A DNA stretch of 35,082 nt, taken from contig NZ_BBPO01000070.1 in the NCBI RefSeq assembly GCF_000787815.1, forward strand, positions 1-35,082. Reading direction: 5' to 3'. Position numbers and translations under genes: made by a program. Source of the stretch: Streptacidiphilus neutrinimicus. GTDB taxonomy: Bacteria; Actinomycetota; Actinomycetes; Streptomycetales; Streptomycetaceae. Shown here in pieces: positions 28,334-35,082 of the stretch (positions are counted from its first letter, which is position 1; each line of letters opens with the position of its first letter). Under the pieces are notes generated by a model. The model saw only the letters and a program-made list of their open reading frames with translations, searched no databases and was not told the DNA's origin.

Positions 28334-28663
28334 ATGTCTCCTCGCCGAAGTCGTCCCCATGGGGACGAACCGAAGAACGCCCGTGCGGTTACCGGCGGTA
28401 CCTGGCTGGAGCGGACCGAGAGCTACGGCGACGAGGACTGGAGGGTCCGCGCGGTCGCCGGCGACAGCGGCAAGTCCTACCGCTGCCCCGGCTGCGACCA
28501 GGAGATCCCGCCCGGCGTCGGCCACGTCGTGGCCTGGCCCGCGCTTTCCATGGGTGCGGCCGGGGGAGTGGACGACCGGCGCCACTGGCACCGCGCCTGC
28601 TGGTCCAACCGCGAACGCCGCGCCCCCAACGTGCTGCGGGGACGCGGCGCTCCGAGGTACTGA
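28334..28663 (+). CDS. Small zinc-ribbon protein of unknown function
   Basis: The 109-aa basic protein has YRCPGCDQEIPPGVGHVVAWP and, later, RRHWHRACW. The CxxC and HxxC pairs form a likely zinc ribbon. Homologues in streptomycetes are often labelled ATP/GTP-binding protein, but I see no nucleotide-binding motif. Two ATGs in tandem (28331 and 28334) follow AGGGGGA; the second has the better spacing. The central W, H and P residues are well ordered, while the Arg/Asn-rich ends look disordered. It converges on the ABC permease gene, 11 nt apart. Confidence 0.7.
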   Translation: MSPRRSRPHGDEPKNARAVTGGTWLERTESYGDEDWRVRAVAGDSGKSYRCPGCDQEIPPGVGHVVAWPALSMGAAGGVDDRRHWHRACWSNRERRAPNVLRGRGAPRY

Positions 28664-28674
28664 GCCGGTACGCG

Positions 28675-29433
28675 CTACGCGTCGCGGCGGGCGAAGAGCA
28701 GGTAGCCGATCACCACGCAGCCCAGGGACCAGGCGAGGACGATGAAGAAGCCCGCTGTCGGGCCGTAGGGCACGTCCGTGTTCCCGTGCACCGAGTACAG
28801 CTGCCGGCCAGCCACGTCCGGGAAGAAGTGCGCGACGTTCTTCACCTTCGGGACCGCGTTGAGGATCGGCGAGATCAGGAAGAAGAACGGCATCAGGATC
28901 GCCAGCGCCGGGATCGGGCGCCGCACCATGAAGGCGACGCCCACGGAGAGCAGCGCCAGCAGGGTCATGTAGATCGCCATGCCGAAGACCGCGCGGGTCA
29001 CCCCCGGGTCCGAGATGGACGTCCGGTGGCTGCCGAGCAGGGCCTGGCCCAGGAAGAAGCTGATGAACGCGGTCAGCAGCGAGACGACCCCGACCAGGCC
29101 CACCACGGTCAGGACCTTGGCGAGCATCAACGTCAGGCGCTGCGGCACCGCGCCGAGCGTCGCGCGGATCATGCCCGTGCTGTACTCGCTGGTGACGATG
29201 AGCACCGCGAAGACGATCAGCGCGAGCTGGCCCAGGGCGATGCCGCTGAAGCTGGACCCCGTCGCGTCGAAGTTGGCGCGCTCGGCCGCGGGCTGGGTGT
29301 CCCAGGTCGAGGCGAGCACGGCGCAGACGACCGCGCCCAAACCCACGGTGACCACGAGCGTGAGCAGCAGCGTGATGAAGGTGGACCGGACTGTCCTGAC
29401 CTTGATCCACTCGGAGAGCAGTACCGGGAACAT
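28675..29433 (-). CDS. ABC transporter permease (ABC-2 type)
   Basis: Membrane part of a two-component exporter, 252 aa. The cytoplasmic N-terminus is MFPVLLSEWIKVRTVRSTF, followed by six hydrophobic segments and the family hallmark VTSEYSTGMIRATLGAVPQR between segments 2 and 3. The start is ATG 29433, with AAGGAG inside the end of the ATPase gene. The two genes are 2 nt apart and clearly one unit. The exported substrate is unknown; related pairs export antibiotics, lipids or peptides. Confidence 0.9.
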   Translation of the reverse strand: MFPVLLSEWIKVRTVRSTFITLLLTLVVTVGLGAVVCAVLASTWDTQPAAERANFDATGSSFSGIALGQLALIVFAVLIVTSEYSTGMIRATLGAVPQRLTLMLAKVLTVVGLVGVVSLLTAFISFFLGQALLGSHRTSISDPGVTRAVFGMAIYMTLLALLSVGVAFMVRRPIPALAILMPFFFLISPILNAVPKVKNVAHFFPDVAGRQLYSVHGNTDVPYGPTAGFFIVLAWSLGCVVIGYLLFARRDA

Positions 29434-29435
29434 CG

Positions 29436-30416
29436 TCAGCTCTCCTTCTTCCAGCCCGCGCCCCAGGCGGCCGCGGGCTCTGGCTCCTGCTGCTGCGCGG
29501 GCTGCAGCGCCGGCGCGCCGGTCTGGTACTCGACGGCCTCCGCCGTCATCCGCATGAACGCCTCCTCGAGGGAGGCGCGCTGCGGGCTCAGCTCGTGGAG
29601 CGCCACGCCGTGCTCGGCGGCCAGGTCGCCGATGCGGGCCATGTCGCCGTCCTCCACCTCCCACGCGCCGGCGCCGTCCTGAAGCGCGGTGATGCCGTTG
29701 GCGGAGAGCATGTCCAGCAACCGCTCGGGCTGTGGGGTCCGCAGCCGCACGAAGGAGCGGGAGTTCCGGTCGATGAACTCGTTCATCGGCATGTCGGCGA
29801 GGAGCCGGCCCAGGCCGATCACGATCAGGTGGTCCGCGGTCAGCGCCATCTCGCTCATCAGGTGCGAGGACACGAAGACCGTGCGGCCCTCGGCCGCGAG
29901 GGACTTCATCAGGTTGCGGACCCAGATGATGCCCTCCGGGTCCAGGCCGTTGACCGGCTCGTCGAACATCAGGATCTTCGGGTCGCCGAGCAGCGCCGCC
30001 GCGATCCCGAGCCGCTGGCCCATGCCGAGCGAGAACCCGCCGGAGCGCTTCTTGGCGACGGCGGTCAGCCCGACCAGGGCGAGCACCTCGTCCACCCGCC
30101 GGGTCGGGATCCGGTTGCTGGCCGCGAGCCAGAGCAGGTGGTTGTAGGCGGTGCGCCCCGGGTGCACGGCCTTGGCCTCCAGCAGTGCGCCGATGTACTT
30201 CAGCGGCTCGTGGAGCTGGCCGTACTGCTTGCCGTCGATCCGGACCGATCCGGAGGTCGGCCGGTCGAGGTCGAGCATCATGCGCATCGTCGTCGACTTG
30301 CCTGCGCCGTTCGGGCCGAGGAAGCCCGTCACCACGCCCTGCGGGATGGTGAAACTGAGATGGTCCACGGCGAGCTTGTCGCCGTACCGCTTGGTCAGCT
30401 CGTTGACCTCGATCAT
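29436..30416 (-). CDS. ABC transporter ATP-binding protein
   Basis: ATPase of the exporter, 326 aa. Walker A is GFLGPNGAGKSTTMRMM near 31-47. The signature region is GGFSLGMGQRLGIAAALLGDPKILMFDEPVNGLDPEG, with the LSGGQ element degenerate (SLGMGQ) as usual in the BcrA/NatA-type group, then Walker B and the D-loop. The H-loop is VFVSSHLMSEM. The C-terminal ~100 residues are a regulatory extension ending in a Gln/Glu/Ala-rich tail. The ATG appears leaderless (TAGGGT 6 nt upstream). Confidence 0.93.
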   Translation of the reverse strand: MIEVNELTKRYGDKLAVDHLSFTIPQGVVTGFLGPNGAGKSTTMRMMLDLDRPTSGSVRIDGKQYGQLHEPLKYIGALLEAKAVHPGRTAYNHLLWLAASNRIPTRRVDEVLALVGLTAVAKKRSGGFSLGMGQRLGIAAALLGDPKILMFDEPVNGLDPEGIIWVRNLMKSLAAEGRTVFVSSHLMSEMALTADHLIVIGLGRLLADMPMNEFIDRNSRSFVRLRTPQPERLLDMLSANGITALQDGAGAWEVEDGDMARIGDLAAEHGVALHELSPQRASLEEAFMRMTAEAVEYQTGAPALQPAQQQEPEPAAAWGAGWKKES

Positions 30417-30422
30417 GAGTTC

Positions 30423-30428
30423 ACCCTA
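30423..30428 (-). promoter_or_regulatory. Leaderless -10 (TAGGGT) for the ABC operon
   Basis: On the minus strand TAGGGT is followed by 6 nt and the ATPase ATG. The opposite-facing hydrolase promoter lies 45 bp away, so both promoters share one 69-bp gap. Confidence 0.5.
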
Positions 30429-30473
30429 GGGCAGGATCGCTGCGGATGGGGGTTCGGAGCACCGATCGGTGCA

Positions 30474-30479
30474 TACGCT
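30474..30479 (+). promoter_or_regulatory. Leaderless -10 (TACGCT) for the hydrolase gene
   Basis: TACGCT, 6 nt, then ATG. There is no ribosome binding site in front of the ATG. It mirrors the ABC promoter on the other strand. Confidence 0.5.
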
Positions 30480-30485
30480 GTCCCC

Positions 30486-31280
30486 ATGACCGAACGACTC
30501 TCCGTGCGCGAGGCGGGCTCCGGCACGCCCCTGGTCCTGCTCCACGCGTTCCCCCTCTCGGCACGGATGTGGGAGTCCCAGCTCGACGAGCTCCCCGGGT
30601 CCGACGGCACCGACGCCCGCGTCCTCGCCGTCGACCTCCGCGGCTTCGGCGGCACCGAGCTCGGGGCCGACGCCCCCTCCCTGGACCTCCTCGCGGACGA
30701 CGTCGCCCTGCTGCTCGACGCGGCCGGCATCGAGCAGGCGGTCCTCGGCGGCCTCTCCATGGGCGGCTACGTCGCGATGGCCTTCGCCCGGCGTCATCCC
30801 GGCCGGCTGTCCGGCCTCCTGCTCGCCGACACCAAGGGCACGGCGGACACCGAGACGGCCCGCGCCAACCGCGAGCGCGTCGCGAAGGCGGTCCTGGCCC
30901 GCGACAGCGTCCGCCTGCTGGTGGACGAGCAGCTCCCCGCACCCCTGCTCGGCGGCACGACGGCGAAGCGCTGCCCGAAGCTGGTCGACTACGTCGCCGA
31001 GCTGATCGGCGAGGCCTCCCCGGCCTCGGTCGCCTGGGCCCAGCGCGCGATGGCCGCCCGCCCGGACTCCCTCGACTCCCTCCGCACGGTCGACGTCCCC
31101 GCCCTCGTCGTCGTCGGCGACGAGGACGAACTGACCCCGGTCCCGGAGGCGGAGGCCCTCGCCGCGGCGCTGCCCCACGCCGACCTGACGATCCTTCCGG
31201 GCGCGGGCCACCTCTCGGCCCTGGAGGTCCCCGAGGCCTTCAACACGGCCGTCCGCAGCCTGCTCGCACGGATCGACTAG
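30486..31280 (+). CDS. Alpha/beta-hydrolase
   Basis: The 264-aa protein has the alpha/beta-hydrolase fold. The nucleophile elbow is GLSMGGYVAM with Ser near 91; the oxyanion region is LLHAFPLSARMW. The acid Asp is in VVVGDEDELTP and the catalytic His in LPGAGHLSALEVPEAFN. All three catalytic residues are present, so it should be active. Sequence of this type includes esterases, lactonases (3-oxoadipate enol-lactonase-like) and haloperoxidase-like enzymes, and I cannot choose among them. It is divergent from the ABC operon. Confidence 0.88.
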   Translation: MTERLSVREAGSGTPLVLLHAFPLSARMWESQLDELPGSDGTDARVLAVDLRGFGGTELGADAPSLDLLADDVALLLDAAGIEQAVLGGLSMGGYVAMAFARRHPGRLSGLLLADTKGTADTETARANRERVAKAVLARDSVRLLVDEQLPAPLLGGTTAKRCPKLVDYVAELIGEASPASVAWAQRAMAARPDSLDSLRTVDVPALVVVGDEDELTPVPEAEALAAALPHADLTILPGAGHLSALEVPEAFNTAVRSLLARID

Positions 31281-31307
31281 CGCAGAGGGAAACCCGTCGA
31301 AAAAGTC

Positions 31308-31347
31308 TCCCGGGCGCCGCTCGGAACCGCCCTCTCCCGGCCCGGGA
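31308..31347 (+). terminator. Possible terminator after the hydrolase gene
   Basis: An 8-bp G/C stem (TCCCGGGC / GCCCGGGA) encloses a 24-nt loop, 28 nt after the stop. It has no T run. The large loop makes it only moderately convincing. Confidence 0.35.
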
Positions 31348-31476
31348 CAGCTGGTCGGGCGGACCGCGGGGTCGAGGCCGGACAACAGGGCTCCCGGCCG
31401 TCGCCACGGGGCGGCAGCGAGCCGCTCGCGCCCCAGCCGCGTGCGGTCTGACCTGGCCTTTCGCCCCGATCGTTCC

Positions 31477-31482
31477 TAGGAT
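31477..31482 (+). promoter_or_regulatory. Candidate -10 (TAGGAT) for the methyltransferase gene
   Basis: TAGGAT lies 24 nt before the ATG. The purine-rich GAGGGAGGGGAAAGGGG that follows would be the ribosome binding region of a very short leader. No -35 element is clear. Confidence 0.35.
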
Positions 31483-31506
31483 CGAGGGAGGGGAAAGGGG
31501 GGCCGG

Positions 31507-32253
31507 ATGGACCGGACCGTACGTACCGTCGAGGACGTTCTGGCGCTGCTGGACGGGCTCTTCGCATCCGCATCCGAGGCAGGCGGTCGCCTCGCGACGG
31601 GTGACGGGAGGGGCTTCTGGGACCGCTTCTACACCGACCGGTCGAGGCCAGTCCCGTTCTTCGCGGCGAAGCCGGACGAGAACCTGGCCACGTATCTCGA
31701 CCGGGGTCTCGTCGCTGCCGGGCGGGCTCTGGACCTGGGGTGCGGGGCGGCCCGCAACGCGGTGTACCTCGCCGCGCACGGCTTCGAGGTGGACGCCGTC
31801 GACCTCTCTTCCGTGGCCGTCGCGTGGGCCGAGGAGCGGGCGCGCGAGGCCGGCGTCGGCGTCCGCTTCCGCTGCGGCGACGCTTTCGCCCTGCCCGACG
31901 CCGAGTTGACCGGTCCGTACGACCTCGTGGTCGACTCGGGGTGCTTCCACCACCTGCCGCCGCACCGCCGCGTCAGCTACCTGTCCCTCCTCGACCGCGT
32001 CCTGGCTCCCGGCGGCCATCTCGCGCTCACCGCCTTCGCCGCCGGCGAGGGCGGCATGGGGTCGGAACACACCGACGCCGAGCTCTACCGCGAACGCGAC
32101 CTGGGGGGCGGCCTCGCCTACACCCCCGAATCGCTGCGCTGGATCTTCTCCGAGTTCGAAGAGGTCGAACTGCGCCGCATGCGGGCGACACCACCCGAAT
32201 CCACGCTCTTCGGCGTGCCGTTCCTGTGGACCGCACTCTTCCGGCGCGACTAG
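31507..32253 (+). CDS. Class I SAM-dependent methyltransferase
   Basis: The 248-aa methyltransferase has the SAM-binding motif I ALDLGCGAARNAVYLAAHGFEVDAVDLSSVAVAWAEERA, with the acidic ribose contact in VDAVD. Motif II/III segments are YDLVVDSGCFHHLPPHRR and LAPGGHLALTAFA. The GCGxARNAVYLA pattern and SGCFHHL resemble TehB / thiopurine-methyltransferase-like small-molecule methyltransferases. The substrate is unknown. It is a single gene, bounded downstream by the long inverted repeat. Confidence 0.88.
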   Translation: MDRTVRTVEDVLALLDGLFASASEAGGRLATGDGRGFWDRFYTDRSRPVPFFAAKPDENLATYLDRGLVAAGRALDLGCGAARNAVYLAAHGFEVDAVDLSSVAVAWAEERAREAGVGVRFRCGDAFALPDAELTGPYDLVVDSGCFHHLPPHRRVSYLSLLDRVLAPGGHLALTAFAAGEGGMGSEHTDAELYRERDLGGGLAYTPESLRWIFSEFEEVELRRMRATPPESTLFGVPFLWTALFRRD

Positions 32254-32263
32254 CCGCAAGCGT

Positions 32264-32368
32264 CAGGGGCGCGGGGAACTGCGCGAGTGACCACCCGGTG
32301 CGGATGGCCCTGCTCGCTGAGCGACTGACCACACGCGGTGGCTTGTCGCGCAGTTCCTCGCGCCCCTG
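32264..32368. repeat. Long inverted repeat with 23-bp arms between convergent genes
   Basis: Arms at 32264-32286 and 32346-32368 match over 23 bp with one G-T wobble; an inner CCACC / GGTGG adds 5 bp. The arm core GGGGCGCGGGGAACTGCGCGA is, to my knowledge, a sequence that recurs in intergenic regions of streptomycete genomes. It lies between the convergent methyltransferase and filP genes and can fold on either strand, so it probably acts as a bidirectional terminator or 3' mRNA stabiliser. Confidence 0.85.
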
Positions 32369-32431
32369 ATAGCGCAGCTACCTGATAGTGCATCTGGCTG
32401 AACGCGCAGCTGCCGGAGAGCGTGTGAAGCG

Positions 32432-33367
32432 TCAGCGGGTCTGCTGGGCCGGGACGCCGCGGCCGATGACGTCGTCGTCGGGGGCGGCGGCTGCGGCAAC
32501 GGCCGCACCGGTGAGGGTGGCGAGCATTTCGCGGACGTTGGTGAGCTGGGCGTTGATGCTGTCGCGACGGTTCGTCAGCGCGGCGAGCTCGCGCTCGCTC
32601 TCGCTGCGGACGCGGTCCGCCTTCGCGTTGGCGTCGGCGACGATGTCCTCGGCCTGGCGCTGGGCGGTCTCGACCGTCTGGCGCGCGCGGCGCTCCGCGT
32701 CCGTACGGAGCTTCTCCGCCTCCAGGCGGAGCTGCTCGGCGCGGTGCTCGATCTCGGCGAGGCGCTTCTCGGCCTTGGCCTGACGCGCGGCCAGGTCACG
32801 CTCGGACTGCTCGCGGCGCTTGGCCAGGTTGGTCTCGAAGTCGGCCGCGGCCTGGGCCGCCTTGGCGCGGGTCTCCTCGAAGAGGGCGTCCGCCTCCTCG
32901 CGCTTGTTCTGCGCGTCCTTCGCGGCCTCGGCCCGCAGCTGCGCGGAGTCGCTCTTCGCCTTCTCGACGATACGAGCGCCCTCCTCCTCGGACTTGGCCT
33001 TGCGGTCCTTGGCGAAGCCGTCGGCCTCGCTGCGGACCTGCTGGGCCGCGGCCTCGGCGAGCTCACGGTGCTGCTCGGCGGCCCGACGGGCCTCCTCGCG
33101 CAGGTCCTTGGCCTCCTCCTCGGCCAGGCGCAGGATCTTCTCGACCCGGGCGCCCAGGCCCGCGTAGGAGGGCTCGGCGTCCGTGATCTGTGCCTGTGCC
33201 GTCTGCGTCTCGAGGTGCAGCTCCTCGATGCGCTTCTCCAGCGCGCCGATCCGGTTGAGGGCGCCGTCGCGGTCCGTGACCAGCTTGCTGATGCGCTCGT
33301 CGACCTGAGCCCGCTCGTACCCGCGGCGCACAACGTCGAAGCCGTGCGGAGAGTGTGTGTCGCTCAT
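32432..33367 (-). CDS. filP: FilP, filament-forming coiled-coil protein
   Basis: Intermediate-filament-like cytoskeletal protein that forms a net behind hyphal tips and stiffens them, working with DivIVA and Scy. The 311-aa length matches Streptomyces FilP (about 310). The N-terminus HGFDVVRRGYERAQVDERISKL is a DivIVA-like GY…VD segment. It is followed by a short coiled coil, a break (AEPSYAGLGARV near 70) and one long Ala/Glu/Arg/Lys coiled coil to about 285. The end is Ala/Asp-rich. The ATG at 33367 is preceded by AGGAA about 12 nt upstream; the frame is open for 24 further codons that do not look conserved. It sits directly downstream of scy, as in S. coelicolor (SCO5396/SCO5397). Confidence 0.93.
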   Translation of the reverse strand: MSDTHSPHGFDVVRRGYERAQVDERISKLVTDRDGALNRIGALEKRIEELHLETQTAQAQITDAEPSYAGLGARVEKILRLAEEEAKDLREEARRAAEQHRELAEAAAQQVRSEADGFAKDRKAKSEEEGARIVEKAKSDSAQLRAEAAKDAQNKREEADALFEETRAKAAQAAADFETNLAKRREQSERDLAARQAKAEKRLAEIEHRAEQLRLEAEKLRTDAERRARQTVETAQRQAEDIVADANAKADRVRSESERELAALTNRRDSINAQLTNVREMLATLTGAAVAAAAAPDDDVIGRGVPAQQTR

Positions 33368-33433
33368 AGGGGTGGAGTTCCTGTCGTATGCCCGGAGAGT
33401 CGGATGGTTGAGGTGAGGTGATAGGGCGAATCC

Positions 33434-33454
33434 TGACACGGATTCGGTGTGTCA
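33434..33454. promoter_or_regulatory. Dyad TGACAC-N9-GTGTCA in the scy-filP gap
   Basis: Perfect 6-bp arms with a 9-nt spacer, about 67 nt upstream of the filP start. It is suitable as a regulator site for an independent filP promoter. No -10/-35 pair was assigned with confidence. Confidence 0.4.
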
Positions 33455-33490
33455 TCAGCGGAAAGCCGATGAAGAGTGGAGAATGTCCGC

Positions 33491-35082
33491 TCAATCGGGT
33501 GGTTGCGTGCCGGCACGTTTGCCACCCGGACGGGTTGCCCCCGCGCCCACGCCCGCCGGGGCGCTTCCGCGGCCGCCACCCGATCTGTTCGTGCTGTCCC
33601 CGTTGGCCCTGCTCGCCCCTGGGGCCGCGCCGTTTCCGGCGCCGCCCGATCCCCCGCTGGGCTTGCCCGTGGACGAGGGCGCCTCGAAGGCCTCGAGGGC
33701 CTGGAGGACGTCCTGGACACGGGCGATCTCGGTGTTGATGTCCTTACGCCGGTTGACCAGTTCGTCGAGTTCCCGGCGTCCCTCGTCGGTGATCCGCTTG
33801 GCCTCGGACCTCGCCTCCTCGACGGTCTGCTCGGCCTCGGCCCGTGCACGGGCCAGCTCCGTCTCGCCCGCCTCGACGGCGTCCTGACGGGTCTTCTCCG
33901 CGGTCTCGGCCGCCTCGGCGCGCTGCCGCTCGGCCTCCTCGCGGGCAGCTTCGAGCGCCGCGTCGGCGTCGGCCTTGCGGGCCTCCGCCTCCTTCAGCAG
34001 GCTCTCGGCCTTCCTGACCGCCTGAATGCGCACCTTACTGGCCTCGGCGGACGCCTCGGCCTGCAGTTCGGCGGCCTTCTCCTTGGCCACGGCCAGCTCG
34101 CGCTCGGCCTCGGCCCTGGTGGCCTCGAGCTGCTCGGCGGTGTCGGCGATCAGCTTGTCCACACGCTCCCCCGCCGCGCGCAGCGCCTCCGCGGACTCCT
34201 TGCGGGCCCGCTCGTGCAGCGCCTCGATCTCGGCGTGGGTGCGCTCGCGCAGCTCCTCCGCGCGCTCGCGGATCTGCGTGGCGTCGCCGCGCGCCTCGAC
34301 CAGCATCTGGTCGGCGTCGCGGCGGGCCTGCTCGACGAGCGCGCTGCCCTCGGCCGCGCCCTCGGCGGTGATCCGCTCGGCCTCCTTGCGGGCGGCCGAC
34401 ACCATGGCGTCGGCCTGCTCCTCCGCGGCGGCCGTGGTGGCCAGGGCGGCGGTCTCGGCGTCGGCGGTGACCGACTCGGCGAGCTCCTGCGCCTCGGCGA
34501 GGGCCCGGGTGGAGTCCTCGGCGGCGCGGGCCCGCAGCTCCTCGGCCTCGGTGCGCAGACGCCGCGACTCCCGCTCGGCCTCCTCGCGGATCTGCTCGGC
34601 CTCGGCCCGCAGGCGGGCGGCCTCGGTGGTGGCCAGCTCCCGGATCTGCGCGGCCTCGCGCTCGGCGTCGGCGCGGGTCTGCGTGGTCTGCGCCTCGGCC
34701 TGCTCGTACAGGCCGGCGACGGACTGGCGGATCTCCGCGGCCTCGTCCTCGGCCGCGGCGATGCGGGTCGCGGCGTCGCGCTCGTTCTGTTCGCGCTCGG
34801 CCTCGATCCTGGCCCGCTCCTCGGCGAAGGCCTCGGCGGCCTCGGCACGCAGCGTGGCCAGCTCGGCGGTGACCCGCTCGCGGTCGTCCGCGGCCTCGGC
34901 GCGCACGCGGGCGGCCTCGGTGGTGGCCAGCTGCCGGACCTGTGCGGCCTCGCGCTCGGCGGCGTCCCTGATCTCGCCCGCCGCCAGCTCGGCCGCGGTG
35001 CGCTGCTCGGTGAGCTCGGCGTCGAAGAGCGCGCGGTCGGCGGCGGCCTTGGCCTCGGCGTCGGCGAGGACCTTGGCGGCCT
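33491..35082 (-). CDS. scy: Scy, polarity scaffold coiled-coil protein (5' end missing)
   Basis: Long coiled-coil scaffold that recruits DivIVA and other proteins to form new hyphal tips. The reading frame is open to the window edge, so only the last ~529 residues are seen; S. coelicolor Scy is about 1,300 aa. Nearly all of it is Ala/Glu/Arg/Gln with regular spacing, built from recurring units such as EREAAQIRELATTEAARLRAEAE, which appears twice with small changes. This agrees with the 51-residue hendecad-type repeat described for Scy and FilP. The last ~70 residues are Gly/Ser/Ala/Arg/Pro-rich and disordered (after LEAFEAPSSTGKPSGG). It is upstream of filP on the same strand. Confidence 0.92.
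   Translation of the reverse strand, partial: AAKVLADAEAKAAADRALFDAELTEQRTAAELAAGEIRDAAEREAAQVRQLATTEAARVRAEAADDRERVTAELATLRAEAAEAFAEERARIEAEREQNERDAATRIAAAEDEAAEIRQSVAGLYEQAEAQTTQTRADAEREAAQIRELATTEAARLRAEAEQIREEAERESRRLRTEAEELRARAAEDSTRALAEAQELAESVTADAETAALATTAAAEEQADAMVSAARKEAERITAEGAAEGSALVEQARRDADQMLVEARGDATQIRERAEELRERTHAEIEALHERARKESAEALRAAGERVDKLIADTAEQLEATRAEAERELAVAKEKAAELQAEASAEASKVRIQAVRKAESLLKEAEARKADADAALEAAREEAERQRAEAAETAEKTRQDAVEAGETELARARAEAEQTVEEARSEAKRITDEGRRELDELVNRRKDINTEIARVQDVLQALEAFEAPSSTGKPSGGSGGAGNGAAPGASRANGDSTNRSGGGRGSAPAGVGAGATRPGGKRAGTQPPD

Noticed and set aside
33491-35082. Regular DNA-level periodicity that could be mistaken for a tandem repeat or array
   Set aside because: It is the codon pattern of the Scy coiled-coil heptad/hendecad repeat, not a DNA repeat element; no CRISPR-like spacers exist anywhere in the window.

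Overview
The window looks like a chromosomal core segment of a streptomycete-type actinobacterium. The GC content is very high, codon third positions are almost all G or C, and GTG and TTG starts are common. Several genes seem to be leaderless, with a TANNNT hexamer about 6-8 nt before the start codon. The right edge carries the paired coiled-coil genes scy and filP, which mark Streptomycetaceae. Genus and species cannot be fixed from the sequence alone.

Layout. (1) Positions 1-9469 are a translation, termination and envelope block: rho (5' end outside the window), an LCP cell-wall ligase, rpmE (L31) behind a very good SigR-type promoter, prfA, prmC, a TsaC/Sua5 protein, a low-molecular-weight phosphatase, a divergent SHMT-like protein and a WecA/MraY-family transferase. 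(2) Positions 9603-17351 are the complete F1Fo ATP synthase operon atpI-B-E-F-H-A-G-D-C. A CRP-like dyad lies upstream of it, a strong hairpin separates atpD from atpC, and a very stable terminator follows atpC. (3) Positions 17516-22320 hold a DUF2550 membrane protein, a MarR regulator, a PduO-type cobalamin adenosyltransferase, a decayed gene stretch, murA (with Asp in place of the usual catalytic Cys), a small DUF2007-like membrane protein and a 3-hydroxybutyryl-CoA dehydrogenase. The order rho-rpmE-prfA-prmC-sua5-wecA-atp-DUF2550-cobO-murA matches the arrangement known from Mycobacterium tuberculosis, so it is ancestral actinobacterial synteny. The LCP, phosphatase, SHMT-like and MarR genes are additions to it.

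(4) Positions 22560-28663 are less characterised: a STAS protein lacking the usual phospho-serine, a large bitopic STAND-like NTPase with a Ser/Thr/Pro-rich outer tail, the mismatch endonuclease NucS, an SCO5389-family protein, a luciferase-like oxidoreductase and a small zinc-ribbon protein. (5) Positions 28675-32253 hold an ABC exporter pair, an alpha/beta hydrolase and a SAM methyltransferase. (6) From 32264 there is a streptomycete-type long inverted repeat, then filP and the C-terminal part of scy on the minus strand, which build the polar-growth cytoskeleton.

No obvious new mobile, defence or CRISPR system is present. The best leads for undescribed biology are the SHMT-like enzyme that lost its PLP-anchoring Asp, and the STAS / transmembrane STAND pair with a duplicated palindromic site between them. 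The possible CRP control of the atp operon is a further regulatory lead.
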